From assembly GCA_022823725.1 (NCBI GenBank), contig JAJEHL010000049.1, positions 62,001-126,000 of the forward strand: a DNA stretch of 64,000 bases. Reading direction: 5' to 3'. The position numbers were made by a program, and so were the translations under genes. This DNA comes from Candidatus Latescibacterota bacterium. Lineage in GTDB: Bacteria > Latescibacterota > UBA2968. Of the stretch, positions 16,906 through 24,996 are shown piece by piece. The notes under the pieces are model-generated. The model was not told where the DNA came from. It was given only the letters and a program-made list of their open reading frames with translations, and ran no database searches. Every line of letters begins with the position of its first letter. Within the stretch, counting starts at the first letter, position 1.

Positions 16906-18087
16906 TTATTGTTTAATGACCTGTGCAGATGCCCGAATAGTGTCCGCGAGTTCATCTATTTTTTCCCGGTCGTTGTCCGGGTGCATGCCAATGAGTACTG
17001 CGCGGCTCAATATATCCAGTGACTCAGGACACATATCCATTGAATATTCGATATTTAGTGCCTTATTTTGCGGCAGATTAAATGGGTCGAGCGCGGGATG
17101 GTGTGCGCCTTGCTTTCGCATAATGGGATCCCATCGCGTGTAAATATGTCGCCCGGTATCAATGGGTAAGAAAGCGCGTCCTTTTAATTCTGATATTCGT
17201 TTGGCAAAGGCACGCGCATTTTTTTCAGAACGAAAAATAAAGCCGACATGGGTACCGCATTCGGAATCCAGACTGTGGTTTGTAATAGATGTCAGGCCCG
17301 CGTCTTCGCCCACTTTTGTCAGGGTCCGTTTGTGGCCGCGCATGCGATCCAGCATTTCGTCGATGCGCTCGAGTTGTGCGTTGAGAATGGCGCCCGATAT
17401 TTCCGTGGCTCTGAAATTCAATCCAGCAAATTGTTCATCTGGGCGGTGTTCGTCGGGGTTCCAGTAATAAGAACAGCAATCTGCGGCTACTGATCCGCGC
17501 CGAAACACCGAGTCATCGGCAGAGACAAATGCGCCGCCTTCACCGCTGGTCATGTTTTTAAAATAGTTAAAGCTGAATGCCCCGGCATGCCCGATGGAAC
17601 CGAGTTCGCGCCCTTTGTATCCACCGCCCACGGCCTGGCACGCATCTTCTAATATTTTTATCCCGCGTTTTTCTGCTATGTCCATCAGCGCGTCCATGTT
17701 ACAGGGCAATCCCCACATATGCACGGGAATGACGGCTTTTGTGTGCGGGGCGATTTTTCGCTCGACATCTTCGGGCGAGAGGGTGATCGATTCATCTACT
17801 TCGGCTATAATGGGCATGGCTCCTGCGGCAACAACGGCAAGTGCGGTCGCCATATAGGTACACGATGGCACAATGACCGAATCGCCCGGCCCAACCTTAA
17901 GACCAATGAGGGCGCAGTAAAGCGATGCCGTGCCACTTGTGGTCATCCGCACCTGCACACCGCCCAATCGCTTTCCCCAATCTGCTTCAAACTGATCGCA
18001 TTCGCCAGCCTTTCCATAGCGAAAAATTTCACCGCTTTCCAGGAGGGTTTCCACGCGCTTGCTTTCGGGTTGTCCGATACGATACAT
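16906..18087 (-). CDS. DegT/DnrJ/EryC1/StrS family PLP-dependent aminotransferase
   Basis: A 393-residue fold-type I aminotransferase. The family normally aminates keto-sugars or cyclitols (nucleotide-sugar or scyllo-inosose type). Seen here are TTSGTASLYCAL near 50 (phosphate-binding turn), EDACQAVGG near 147, and FSFNYFKNMTSGEGGAF with the Schiff-base Lys177. It lies 9 bases after a pabB-pabC fusion and 16 before a TPR gene on the same strand. The neighbouring PhyH and chorismate genes raise the possibility of a small specialised pathway (inference), but sugar amination is equally possible. Confidence 0.88.
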   Translation of the reverse strand: MYRIGQPESKRVETLLESGEIFRYGKAGECDQFEADWGKRLGGVQVRMTTSGTASLYCALIGLKVGPGDSVIVPSCTYMATALAVVAAGAMPIIAEVDESITLSPEDVERKIAPHTKAVIPVHMWGLPCNMDALMDIAEKRGIKILEDACQAVGGGYKGRELGSIGHAGAFSFNYFKNMTSGEGGAFVSADDSVFRRGSVAADCCSYYWNPDEHRPDEQFAGLNFRATEISGAILNAQLERIDEMLDRMRGHKRTLTKVGEDAGLTSITNHSLDSECGTHVGFIFRSEKNARAFAKRISELKGRAFLPIDTGRHIYTRWDPIMRKQGAHHPALDPFNLPQNKALNIEYSMDMCPESLDILSRAVLIGMHPDNDREKIDELADTIRASAQVIKQ

Positions 18088-18096
18088 AAGAGTCTC

Positions 18097-19839
18097 CTAA
18101 TCTACAAGTTTAAGTCTTGTCCATTTTCGCACAGAATTGATCATGTAGAGTGCCTCCGCGCGTTTCAGATCGTTCACCTTTAGTACCCGTTCTGTGAGTT
18201 TGCCCCGAGACATTAATTTAGCTCGAAAAGTTCCTCCCAGCAGGCCACTGGAGATGGGAGGCGTTACATATAAACCATCTAATTTGGCGACGAGATTGCC
18301 AACGCTGCATTCTGTTGCTTCGCCGCGTTCGTTGATGAGAATGATTTCTTCACACATGGGATACATGTCCAATCGTGAGGTGTAGGGTTCGCGGCGTGTT
18401 GTTTTGTGGAATAATAGGGGATCGCGGCTGTCAACTGGAAGCGGTGAGATACAGGCGAAAAGTGCGCGATTTTGCGATGTGTTTTTCAGTGGTGCAGTTT
18501 CGACCTGTACACAGCCCTTGCGCGACAGGACAAGGCGCACCCGGTGTGGTGATTTACCCAGACCCGATACTGCCTTTTCGAGTGCTGATAGGACGCTTGA
18601 CCGATCAAAAGCAAATCCAAAATACCGCGCGGATGCTTCTATTCGACCTATATGGCGATTTAGCAAAAAGAATCCGTTTTTGCCATCGTATCGCAGGGTT
18701 TCAAATAAGTCAAAAGCGGGTTGTTGATCGGCGAGCAGGCGCGCTTTGGTCAAACATTCTTCATACTCGCCATCACTTGAAGAATCGCAGGTTATGCCAC
18801 TGCCTACGCCAAATTCTGCAATGCCCGTTTTGCGGTCAATACAGACTGTGCGAATCGCCACATTAAAGGCCAGGTCACCTCCCGGCGAGAGGTATCCAAC
18901 ACTTCCGGTATAAATTCCCCGCGCGACTTGCTCCACTTCTTTGATAATTTCCATTGTACGTACTTTTGGCGCGCCGGTCACAGAGCCACACGGAAAGAGT
19001 GATGTCACCAGTTCGCGCAACCCCACGCCACAACGCATGCGCGATTTCACGGTTGAGGTCATCTGCAATAGTGTTTCGTAATGCTCGACTTGCCACAGTG
19101 CTGGCACTTTCACGCTGCCAGCTTTGGATATGCGCCCCAAATCGTTGCGCAACAGATCGACGATCATCACATTTTCTGCGCGGTCTTTCTCGGATTTCTG
19201 AAGCTGTTCTGCGCGCGCATTGTCTTCTTTCCACCATCGTCCCCGCGGTGCAGTGCCTTTCATTGGTCGCACGGTCAGAACGCCGTTTTTTAAGGAAAAA
19301 AACAATTCTGGTGAAGCCGATAGGATTTGAAATCGCCCGATATCCAAATAAGCCGCATAATCCGTGCGCTGCGCCCGACAAAGATCGCGGTAAAAGCCAA
19401 GGCTGTTGCCCGAAAAATTTGCCCGCAGACGAAAGGAATAATTAACCTGATAGGTATCGCCGGCAATGATGAGGTCTCGAATGCGATTCAGGGCGGCATC
19501 GTAAGCAGAGCGCGAAATAGAGGGACGCCACGCGCCCAGATCGTAGTTTCTACCATTCGGTGTTCCGGCAGGGATATTTTCTCGATGCCGAAACAGGCCG
19601 AACCACATGAGTGGAAAATCTCCCGGTACGTGCGTTTTTAAAACGGGATCCAGACCCGATGCTGCTTCATAAGAGAAAAATCCCGCTGCGTGTAATCCCG
19701 AATGGACAGCTCGTTCAATGCGGTCGAGAGCGGGGCCAACATCTTTGGGATGCGAGACGCAAATGGTATCGCACGGGTCGCAAAAACGAAAACTCGCACC
19801 TTTGCGGTGCGATTCAAATAAAACGATGGGGTCTGACAT
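18097..19839 (-). CDS. pabB: Fused aminodeoxychorismate synthase component I / aminodeoxychorismate lyase (PabB-PabC)
   Basis: A 580-residue two-domain protein. Residues about 1-370 form the chorismate-binding PabB domain, with RPMKGTAPRGRWW and CGSVTGAPKVRTMEIIKEVE as hallmarks. The rest is a class IV PLP enzyme like PabC (DLFETLRYDGKNGFFLLNRH, then INERGEATECSVGNL). The fusion would turn chorismate into 4-aminobenzoate for folate, with ammonia from a separate PabA not in this window. It sits 6 bases after a PhyH gene and 9 before the DegT aminotransferase. A specialised aminobenzoate product cannot be excluded. Confidence 0.9.
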   Translation of the reverse strand: MSDPIVLFESHRKGASFRFCDPCDTICVSHPKDVGPALDRIERAVHSGLHAAGFFSYEAASGLDPVLKTHVPGDFPLMWFGLFRHRENIPAGTPNGRNYDLGAWRPSISRSAYDAALNRIRDLIIAGDTYQVNYSFRLRANFSGNSLGFYRDLCRAQRTDYAAYLDIGRFQILSASPELFFSLKNGVLTVRPMKGTAPRGRWWKEDNARAEQLQKSEKDRAENVMIVDLLRNDLGRISKAGSVKVPALWQVEHYETLLQMTSTVKSRMRCGVGLRELVTSLFPCGSVTGAPKVRTMEIIKEVEQVARGIYTGSVGYLSPGGDLAFNVAIRTVCIDRKTGIAEFGVGSGITCDSSSDGEYEECLTKARLLADQQPAFDLFETLRYDGKNGFFLLNRHIGRIEASARYFGFAFDRSSVLSALEKAVSGLGKSPHRVRLVLSRKGCVQVETAPLKNTSQNRALFACISPLPVDSRDPLLFHKTTRREPYTSRLDMYPMCEEIILINERGEATECSVGNLVAKLDGLYVTPPISSGLLGGTFRAKLMSRGKLTERVLKVNDLKRAEALYMINSVRKWTRLKLVD

Positions 19840-19845
19840 AAAGGA

Positions 19846-20640
19846 TTATGCGACGGCTTTTGGAACCACTGCGTCTTTGCCAAAGACACGGGTGAAGGTG
19901 CTGCCGCGCAATGAGCGCGTGTCACCATGCATATAACACACGCTAAATGCGCGTCGCGCAATATCTGTGGTATTCACGCCCGAACTGTGTAGCATCCAGT
20001 TGTGGAGCAAAACCGAGTCGCCGGCTTCTAATATTAAATCTATTGGTTCGTATTGGGATACAATGATCTCGATGTGTTCATCGGTCAAAAATCCGGACCC
20101 GTGCTCGGGATTTATCAACTTGTTATGCGATCCGGGAATAATTTTTACACAGCCATTTTCAACGGATGTGGGATCCAGAGCCGTCCATATCGTGATTTGG
20201 GGATCCAGAGTTAGATCGGTCCAGCGGTCCTGATGCCACACCAGCGGGGTGCCGTCATGCGCGGGTTTGTTCATAAACATCGCCCGGAAACAATCTACAG
20301 GGGTATTTTTGCCATATATGTGTTCACAGATTTCTCGAAACTGCGGTTTTTGTAAAAATGAGAGGAAGAGGGGGTCCAATTCCAAATTTTGTATTTTGCG
20401 ATACCCAAGTGTCGCGTATTTATGTCCCTTGCTCTGCGGACCGGGCTTTCCATCGTTTTCGGGATCGGAATCCAGTTGCATCATCACATGATCGTAGTCG
20501 ATGGACGCGGTACCCAGCATGATTTCATCTATCCGGTGCTGTAACACCTCCAGTTCGCCATCGTCCATCACATTGCCGAGGTGAAGATATCCCTGCGCTT
20601 CATAAGTTGCCCACTGGGCTTGAGAAATATACTGCCCCAT
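19846..20640 (-). CDS. Phytanoyl-CoA dioxygenase (PhyH) family protein
   Basis: A 264-residue Fe(II)/2-oxoglutarate dioxygenase. The triad is H136-Q-D138 in VWHQDRWTDL and His218 in NWMLHSSGVN, with the 2-oxoglutarate Arg in TDIARRAFSVCY. ENGCVKIIPGSH is the usual family block between them. It is translated just ahead of pabBC and 26 bases after the PorV-like gene. It is not close in sequence to the PhyH copies at 2525 or 57359 beyond the shared motifs. Substrate unknown. Confidence 0.88.
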   Translation of the reverse strand: MGQYISQAQWATYEAQGYLHLGNVMDDGELEVLQHRIDEIMLGTASIDYDHVMMQLDSDPENDGKPGPQSKGHKYATLGYRKIQNLELDPLFLSFLQKPQFREICEHIYGKNTPVDCFRAMFMNKPAHDGTPLVWHQDRWTDLTLDPQITIWTALDPTSVENGCVKIIPGSHNKLINPEHGSGFLTDEHIEIIVSQYEPIDLILEAGDSVLLHNWMLHSSGVNTTDIARRAFSVCYMHGDTRSLRGSTFTRVFGKDAVVPKAVA

Positions 20641-20666
20641 GCTAACTCCTTTGCGTTTTGTGATCT

Positions 20667-21941
20667 CTAAAGTCCTGTAAAAAAATAAAAACGCGCCGAC
20701 GCGAGTACCCGCACTGCACGCACGCGATCTGTGCGATTGCCTTCAATGGCTTTGTAGCCGCCAATAACAGCGGCAAAATCCAGGGTTACAGCCTTTTCCA
20801 ATTCGGTGCCAAAACCCAGTGTCCACGCATTGCGGTCTGTCTCAATTTGAATTTCCGGTACACCGCCACCTCCCACATAGCGAACCGGGTCGCGGTAGTA
20901 GCCACCTCTGAACGCGATTCCCCAATGTGGAATAGCATATTCACATCCCAAATGCAACCGCGCCTCGCTGCGATATTGCCGCCGGAAATCATCTACATTG
21001 GGTGCTATATTTACTGGCAAAATCTCATAGGTTACTTCTTGCAAATCACCGTAATGCACGTCGCCGCTCACCGTCAATCCGCCCGCCGACCATCCAATTC
21101 CCATCCCAAAAGTCAAGGGTTGGCGAATTTCATATACGTCCGAAAAAGATTCGCGTGGATAGGTGTCTGTGCGATCTTCAAATGCGTCTTCAAATTCATC
21201 TGCCAGTTCAGCCGATACGCGCAAAGGCGTGGCCGCTGTTGCCACAATGCCAAACCGGAAACCCGTGGGATGCCAATACCGAATGCCGCCCTGGATACCC
21301 CAGGCAGAATAGCGTTCTTCAGATTCAAAACGCTGGAATATGCGGACGGTGTCGGCGTGTACACGTTGCACATCCTCAAGAGTCAATTCCTGCATAAAGC
21401 GGTTTGTTCCACCCCAGCGAAACACCGAGATCCCTGCCGACAAACGCGGCATCAGATCAATTGCAGCCCCCAATGTCCACGCGCCCAGAGCACCTTTGTC
21501 TTCTGAAGATCCCGCTTTATCAAAATTGACGCTGGTATCATACGCATCGATCTGCAATCCCCCGTCAAAATTTCGATTGCGCCCAAAGCCTCCGGCAAAG
21601 ACCAGGCTCCCGCGATACACGGGAACGGGATAGACAAATCCCAGGGATGCAATGCGCGTACTGCGCAATTCGAAGGTTGAAGAGCGGTCAAAAAATTGCG
21701 ATATGTTGCGAAAACGGTCGTGTGAAACACCCCAGTTTACGGTTCCACGCTCGACCCGAGCCAATCCCGCAGGGTTCCAGAACAGGCCAGAAAAATCATC
21801 GGATACGGAAATATAAGCACCACCCATGCCCATGGCGCGGGCACCAATGCCAGAAAAGCTATCGAGAACGACTTCTTGTGCCTGGATAGACACTGCAAAG
21901 GCACAAATCATAAATGTCGAGATATAGAGATGTTTGGACAT
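20667..21941 (-). CDS. PorV/UPF0164-like outer membrane beta-barrel protein
   Basis: A 424-residue protein with a signal peptide (about 1-21, ending IQAQ) followed by GIGARAMGMGGAYISVSDDFSGLFWNPAGLA, the N-terminal signature of PorV/PorQ and UPF0164/FadL-like barrels. The remainder alternates hydrophobic and polar residues and ends in an aromatic residue pattern (ASARFYFFTGL) typical of outer membrane insertion. In Bacteroidota PorV is part of type IX secretion, but most UPF0164 members are unassigned. Its ATG overlaps the stop of the upstream lipoprotein (TAATG). Confidence 0.82.
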   Translation of the reverse strand: MSKHLYISTFMICAFAVSIQAQEVVLDSFSGIGARAMGMGGAYISVSDDFSGLFWNPAGLARVERGTVNWGVSHDRFRNISQFFDRSSTFELRSTRIASLGFVYPVPVYRGSLVFAGGFGRNRNFDGGLQIDAYDTSVNFDKAGSSEDKGALGAWTLGAAIDLMPRLSAGISVFRWGGTNRFMQELTLEDVQRVHADTVRIFQRFESEERYSAWGIQGGIRYWHPTGFRFGIVATAATPLRVSAELADEFEDAFEDRTDTYPRESFSDVYEIRQPLTFGMGIGWSAGGLTVSGDVHYGDLQEVTYEILPVNIAPNVDDFRRQYRSEARLHLGCEYAIPHWGIAFRGGYYRDPVRYVGGGGVPEIQIETDRNAWTLGFGTELEKAVTLDFAAVIGGYKAIEGNRTDRVRAVRVLASARFYFFTGL

Positions 21942-22531
21942 TATCTCATTCCCCCTCTCCGGCGGCGTTCCTCGCGTTTCTCTTCGCGCTTTTCAGACTG
22001 TTCTTCTTTTTTTTCTGATTTTTCTGTTGATTGTGTTTTGGTGCTGCGCGAGTTTCCCGTCTGTTGTGTGCTTTCCGTTGTGGTGCTGCCCGACCGAATT
22101 GCGCTGGCCGAGGCGGGTTCGCCACGCACGCCTGTGTACCTGATACGGGGACGCGGGTTGACCTGTTCGCGTTCTATCTGAGGTCTTACTACTGGCGCAT
22201 ATACAATATGAGGCACCAAAACCCTCGGCGACCACCCCCGCCACCACGGGTCGTACACGCTTGCCCAGGACGAATATTTCCAGATGAGGCGGTGCCGGTT
22301 CCATAACGGGTATCTCCGATATGGTCTGTATGATCTGTATGGACTGTAAAACCTCTCAGATGGATTGCAGTAATTGTAGTAATAATATTCAAACCGCTGT
22401 ACAGAACTCTCAGAAGGCACGACAGGAGATTCAGCGCGTTGTTTTTGATGGACGCGCGGTGCCCGAAGCTGCGTATAACATCCGGCAAAAACGACGAGAC
22501 AGGTCAGTATAAAGCAGATGCGCGATGTCAT
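21941..22531 (-). CDS. Predicted lipoprotein rich in Tyr/Arg with a charged tail
   Basis: A 196-residue protein with a lipobox, VVFAGC, so Cys18 is the probable lipidated residue. The middle is rich in Tyr, Arg, Pro and Trp (YYYYNYCNPSERFYSPYRSY and similar), and the C-terminal 50 residues are a Lys/Glu/Arg stretch, likely disordered or helical. No family is recognised. It is translated in the same run as the PorV-like barrel (1-base overlap), suggesting a shared envelope role. Confidence 0.7.
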   Translation of the reverse strand: MTSRICFILTCLVVFAGCYTQLRAPRVHQKQRAESPVVPSESSVQRFEYYYYNYCNPSERFYSPYRSYRPYRRYPLWNRHRLIWKYSSWASVYDPWWRGWSPRVLVPHIVYAPVVRPQIEREQVNPRPRIRYTGVRGEPASASAIRSGSTTTESTQQTGNSRSTKTQSTEKSEKKEEQSEKREEKREERRRRGGMR

Positions 22532-22544
22532 GGTTAACCTCCAG

Positions 22545-22561
22545 AGGTGAGACGTGAAAGG
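22545..22561. repeat. Short heptamer repeat fragment
   Basis: AGGTGAGACGTGA (22545-22557) is identical to the first 13 bases of the array at 62186. It reads as units GTGAGAC and GTGAAAG. It sits in the gap upstream of the lipoprotein. Confidence 0.45.
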
Positions 22562-22613
22562 ATCACACCAGCCCCCAGCCCTTTATTTTTAAAAAATAGG
22601 GTAATTTTACTGT

Positions 22614-23399
22614 TTACACAATGCCTAACAACTGAATTAAGTTTTGGCCCGAAATCAACTGTACGCCTGCGACAAATAAAATTGAATAGACGACTATATT
22701 AAACCAGTAGTCTGTAAAACGCTTATTAAAAAAAATACCCAATCTCACGCCCGCGTAACTCAATGGTGATAGGATCGCAATTGCGACGAGATGTTCTGCC
22801 CGCAAAATATCCAATCCCAAATAGGGAATTAGTTTCATTTGATTGATCGCAGCAAAAAGAATCACGGTTGTTCCCACAAAGAGGCCGCGGGGCAATTGTT
22901 GGGGGAGCAAATAGATGGTTGTAGGGGGACCGCCAGCATGTGCGATGGTCGATGTAAAGCCCGATATTGCGCCCATGAGAACGCCTTCTGCACTGTGTGG
23001 ATGTCGCTTTGTAAGTGCGCCTGTAATCAATGCGCGCAAAGCCTGGAATACGACAAAGAACAAACTCAAAATTCCCAAACCGATTTGCAACACGCGCTCA
23101 TTGCTGCTGAAGTACCCAAAGAATAATGCCCCTATGCCGATTCCAATTGCCGCACCGGGCAAGAGTAATTTTACACTGCGCCGATGAAAGTGCTTGCGGT
23201 AGTGTGCAACGGCAAATACGTCACAAACCATTAAGAGTGGTAATAAAATTGCCGCCGAATCTGCCACGGGAATGACGAGGGCCATGAGCGGCGTCGCCAA
23301 AATGCCAACGCCTCCGCCAAACCCGGCTTTGGCTATACCGACAAAAATTACAGAAATGACAGCTAAAACCCAGAAAACAGTCGGATAATCGGGTAACAC
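22614..23399 (-). CDS. TauE/SafE family sulfite/organosulfur exporter
   Basis: A 261-residue inner-membrane protein with about eight hydrophobic helices. The opening GIAKAGFGGGVGILATPLMAL and the mid-protein AHAGGPPTTIYLLPQ are the paired motifs of the TauE/SafE family, which exports sulfite, sulfoacetate or related anions. The open frame reaches 23468, but AAGGAGG lies just before a GTG at 23399 and the upstream residues look untranslated, so the GTG start is preferred. It diverges from the dockerin-like gene across a 155-base gap. Sulfatase genes elsewhere in the window could supply sulfur anions, but no direct link is visible. Confidence 0.86.
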   Translation of the reverse strand: MLPDYPTVFWVLAVISVIFVGIAKAGFGGGVGILATPLMALVIPVADSAAILLPLLMVCDVFAVAHYRKHFHRRSVKLLLPGAAIGIGIGALFFGYFSSNERVLQIGLGILSLFFVVFQALRALITGALTKRHPHSAEGVLMGAISGFTSTIAHAGGPPTTIYLLPQQLPRGLFVGTTVILFAAINQMKLIPYLGLDILRAEHLVAIAILSPLSYAGVRLGIFFNKRFTDYWFNIVVYSILFVAGVQLISGQNLIQLLGIV

Positions 23400-23554
23400 T
23401 TTTCCTCCTTCTAAAGAAATTTGCGATATTGCAATAACCCGCCCTCTACAATAAACTTGGAACTCCAAAATAAGGGAAACGTTTTAACAACAAATCAAAA
23501 TAAGCCATACGCCGCGTTGGCTATTTCTCATCCTCTTTCTTTAGGAGATTTTTC

Positions 23555-24844
23555 ATGTCGCGGATCAATTTTCATCGGTTGCTCGCTGTCGCTGTCATTG
23601 CGTTTGTCTCGCATGGCAGTGTGCTCGGTCAGGTGACGAATCCCGATGGTCCACAAGTCGTGCCCGGTGATAGTGATACGTCTGCACAACAGCCATCTGC
23701 CGGGGGTGATGTGCCTTCTGTGACGTGGTTTGTGATTGGCGGCATAACGCTGCAAGAAAATGAGATGCTCTTAGAGAATGAGAAAAATGCACCCGTACCG
23801 AGTGGGATGCAACCCTTTGAAATCGCGTTTGATAAGCCGCTCATGGGCGACCTTGACCCGGCTGAGGGGATTGTTTTTGAGAATATGGCGTTGATTTCCT
23901 ATCCTCTGGGTTTTATGGATTCGCTCGATACGGCAACAAATTTGGCCGTGAGCGATGATCGCATGAAACTGAGCGGCACGGTTAATTTGCCCCAAGATGC
24001 GATTTATCAAGTGATTATTGGCAGTGTGGCAGACGTTTTCCCCAGGCAGCAGTATTTTTTCGGGACAGTGGAACTGCCAGATGCGACTGTTTTTGGTGGG
24101 GGAACTTTGCCCGAGGATTTCACACCCCACTATACATGGGCGGTGCTGTTTGGTGCGTCTGACGCTGTGACCGATGATGAAGACCTGCCCATTGTGCGTT
24201 TGGCTTCTATCAATATCGCGGAATCTTATCCGCTGCAACTGTTTTTTAGATGTCGCCATGTGCCCGATGGGTCTTATGTGATGCATGTCGAGATAGAAGG
24301 CGTTGATGCAGAGGGAAATCCGGTTGAATTGATGGCTTCCAGGTCGGTCGAGGTTGTCAATGGCGGCGATGTCTATTTGTCCATTGAATTTACCAGCACA
24401 GAAGAAGTCGCGTTCTCTAAGGTGCGCGTTCAGCGGGTCGATGTTGACAACAATCGGTTTTTTATTCAGGTTGAAGGTCAAGAGATCAGCGTGGATGTCA
24501 CAGACGCGGCGCTGATTAACCACGACCTGACGGATCTCGATGCGATTGCCGATATTTTCGAGCTTTCTGAGTTGATGGTCAACGATACGGTGTCTATTAT
24601 CGGTTTTTCTGTTTCCGAGACTGAAATCCAGGCCCTGATGGTGATGCGACATGGCATGCGTTCTGACCTGGATGGCGACCGCGATATCGATTTCGATGAC
24701 TTTCTCATTTTTGTGGCTGCGTTTGGCAAGAGTGGGGATGAGGAGGGGGCGAATCCCGCGGCTGATTTGAATGGCGATGGTATGGTTGGATTTTCAGACT
24801 TTTTGATTTTTGTCGAAGATTTTGGTGGGCCAGCAAGTGGGTAG
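23555..24844 (+). CDS. Secreted protein with C-terminal dockerin-like EF-hand repeats
   Basis: A 429-residue protein with a signal peptide (about 1-26, ending GSVLGQ). The C-terminal 60 residues hold two calcium-binding dockerin-like repeats, DLDGDRDIDFDDFLIFVAAFG and DLNGDGMVGFSDFLIFVEDFG. Before them lies a region like DUF5666 (VRVQRVDVDNNRFFIQVEGQEI ... LMVNDTVSIIGF). It is likely exported and anchored or partnered through the repeats; no cohesin is seen nearby. TAGGAGA precedes the ATG. It is followed by a terminator and then another dockerin-like gene. Confidence 0.8.
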   Translation: MSRINFHRLLAVAVIAFVSHGSVLGQVTNPDGPQVVPGDSDTSAQQPSAGGDVPSVTWFVIGGITLQENEMLLENEKNAPVPSGMQPFEIAFDKPLMGDLDPAEGIVFENMALISYPLGFMDSLDTATNLAVSDDRMKLSGTVNLPQDAIYQVIIGSVADVFPRQQYFFGTVELPDATVFGGGTLPEDFTPHYTWAVLFGASDAVTDDEDLPIVRLASINIAESYPLQLFFRCRHVPDGSYVMHVEIEGVDAEGNPVELMASRSVEVVNGGDVYLSIEFTSTEEVAFSKVRVQRVDVDNNRFFIQVEGQEISVDVTDAALINHDLTDLDAIADIFELSELMVNDTVSIIGFSVSETEIQALMVMRHGMRSDLDGDRDIDFDDFLIFVAAFGKSGDEEGANPAADLNGDGMVGFSDFLIFVEDFGGPASG

Positions 24845-24916
24845 TAGCCAGTGCATTAGAACAGATAGACATTTTTTTTGCAATTTGCGTAAATTGAATT
24901 GACTGCGTATCTTTTC

Positions 24917-24956
24917 TGCCCGTGCTGTTTCGCCAGTTTGCCGCACGGGCAATGTG
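24917..24956 (+). terminator. Intrinsic terminator after the dockerin-like gene
   Basis: TGCCCGTGC (24917-24925) pairs with GCACGGGCA (24943-24951) across a 17-base loop, followed by ATGTGTTTTTG. It separates the two dockerin-like genes in the 152-base gap. Confidence 0.7.
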
Positions 24957-24996
24957 TTTTTGTCCCAAACCCTTTTGAATATTCACGGTATTGACT

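Noticed and set aside
20667-21941. The PorV-like gene as evidence for type IX secretion
   Set aside because: No other type IX component is in the window, and UPF0164/FadL-like barrels share the same N-terminal signature.
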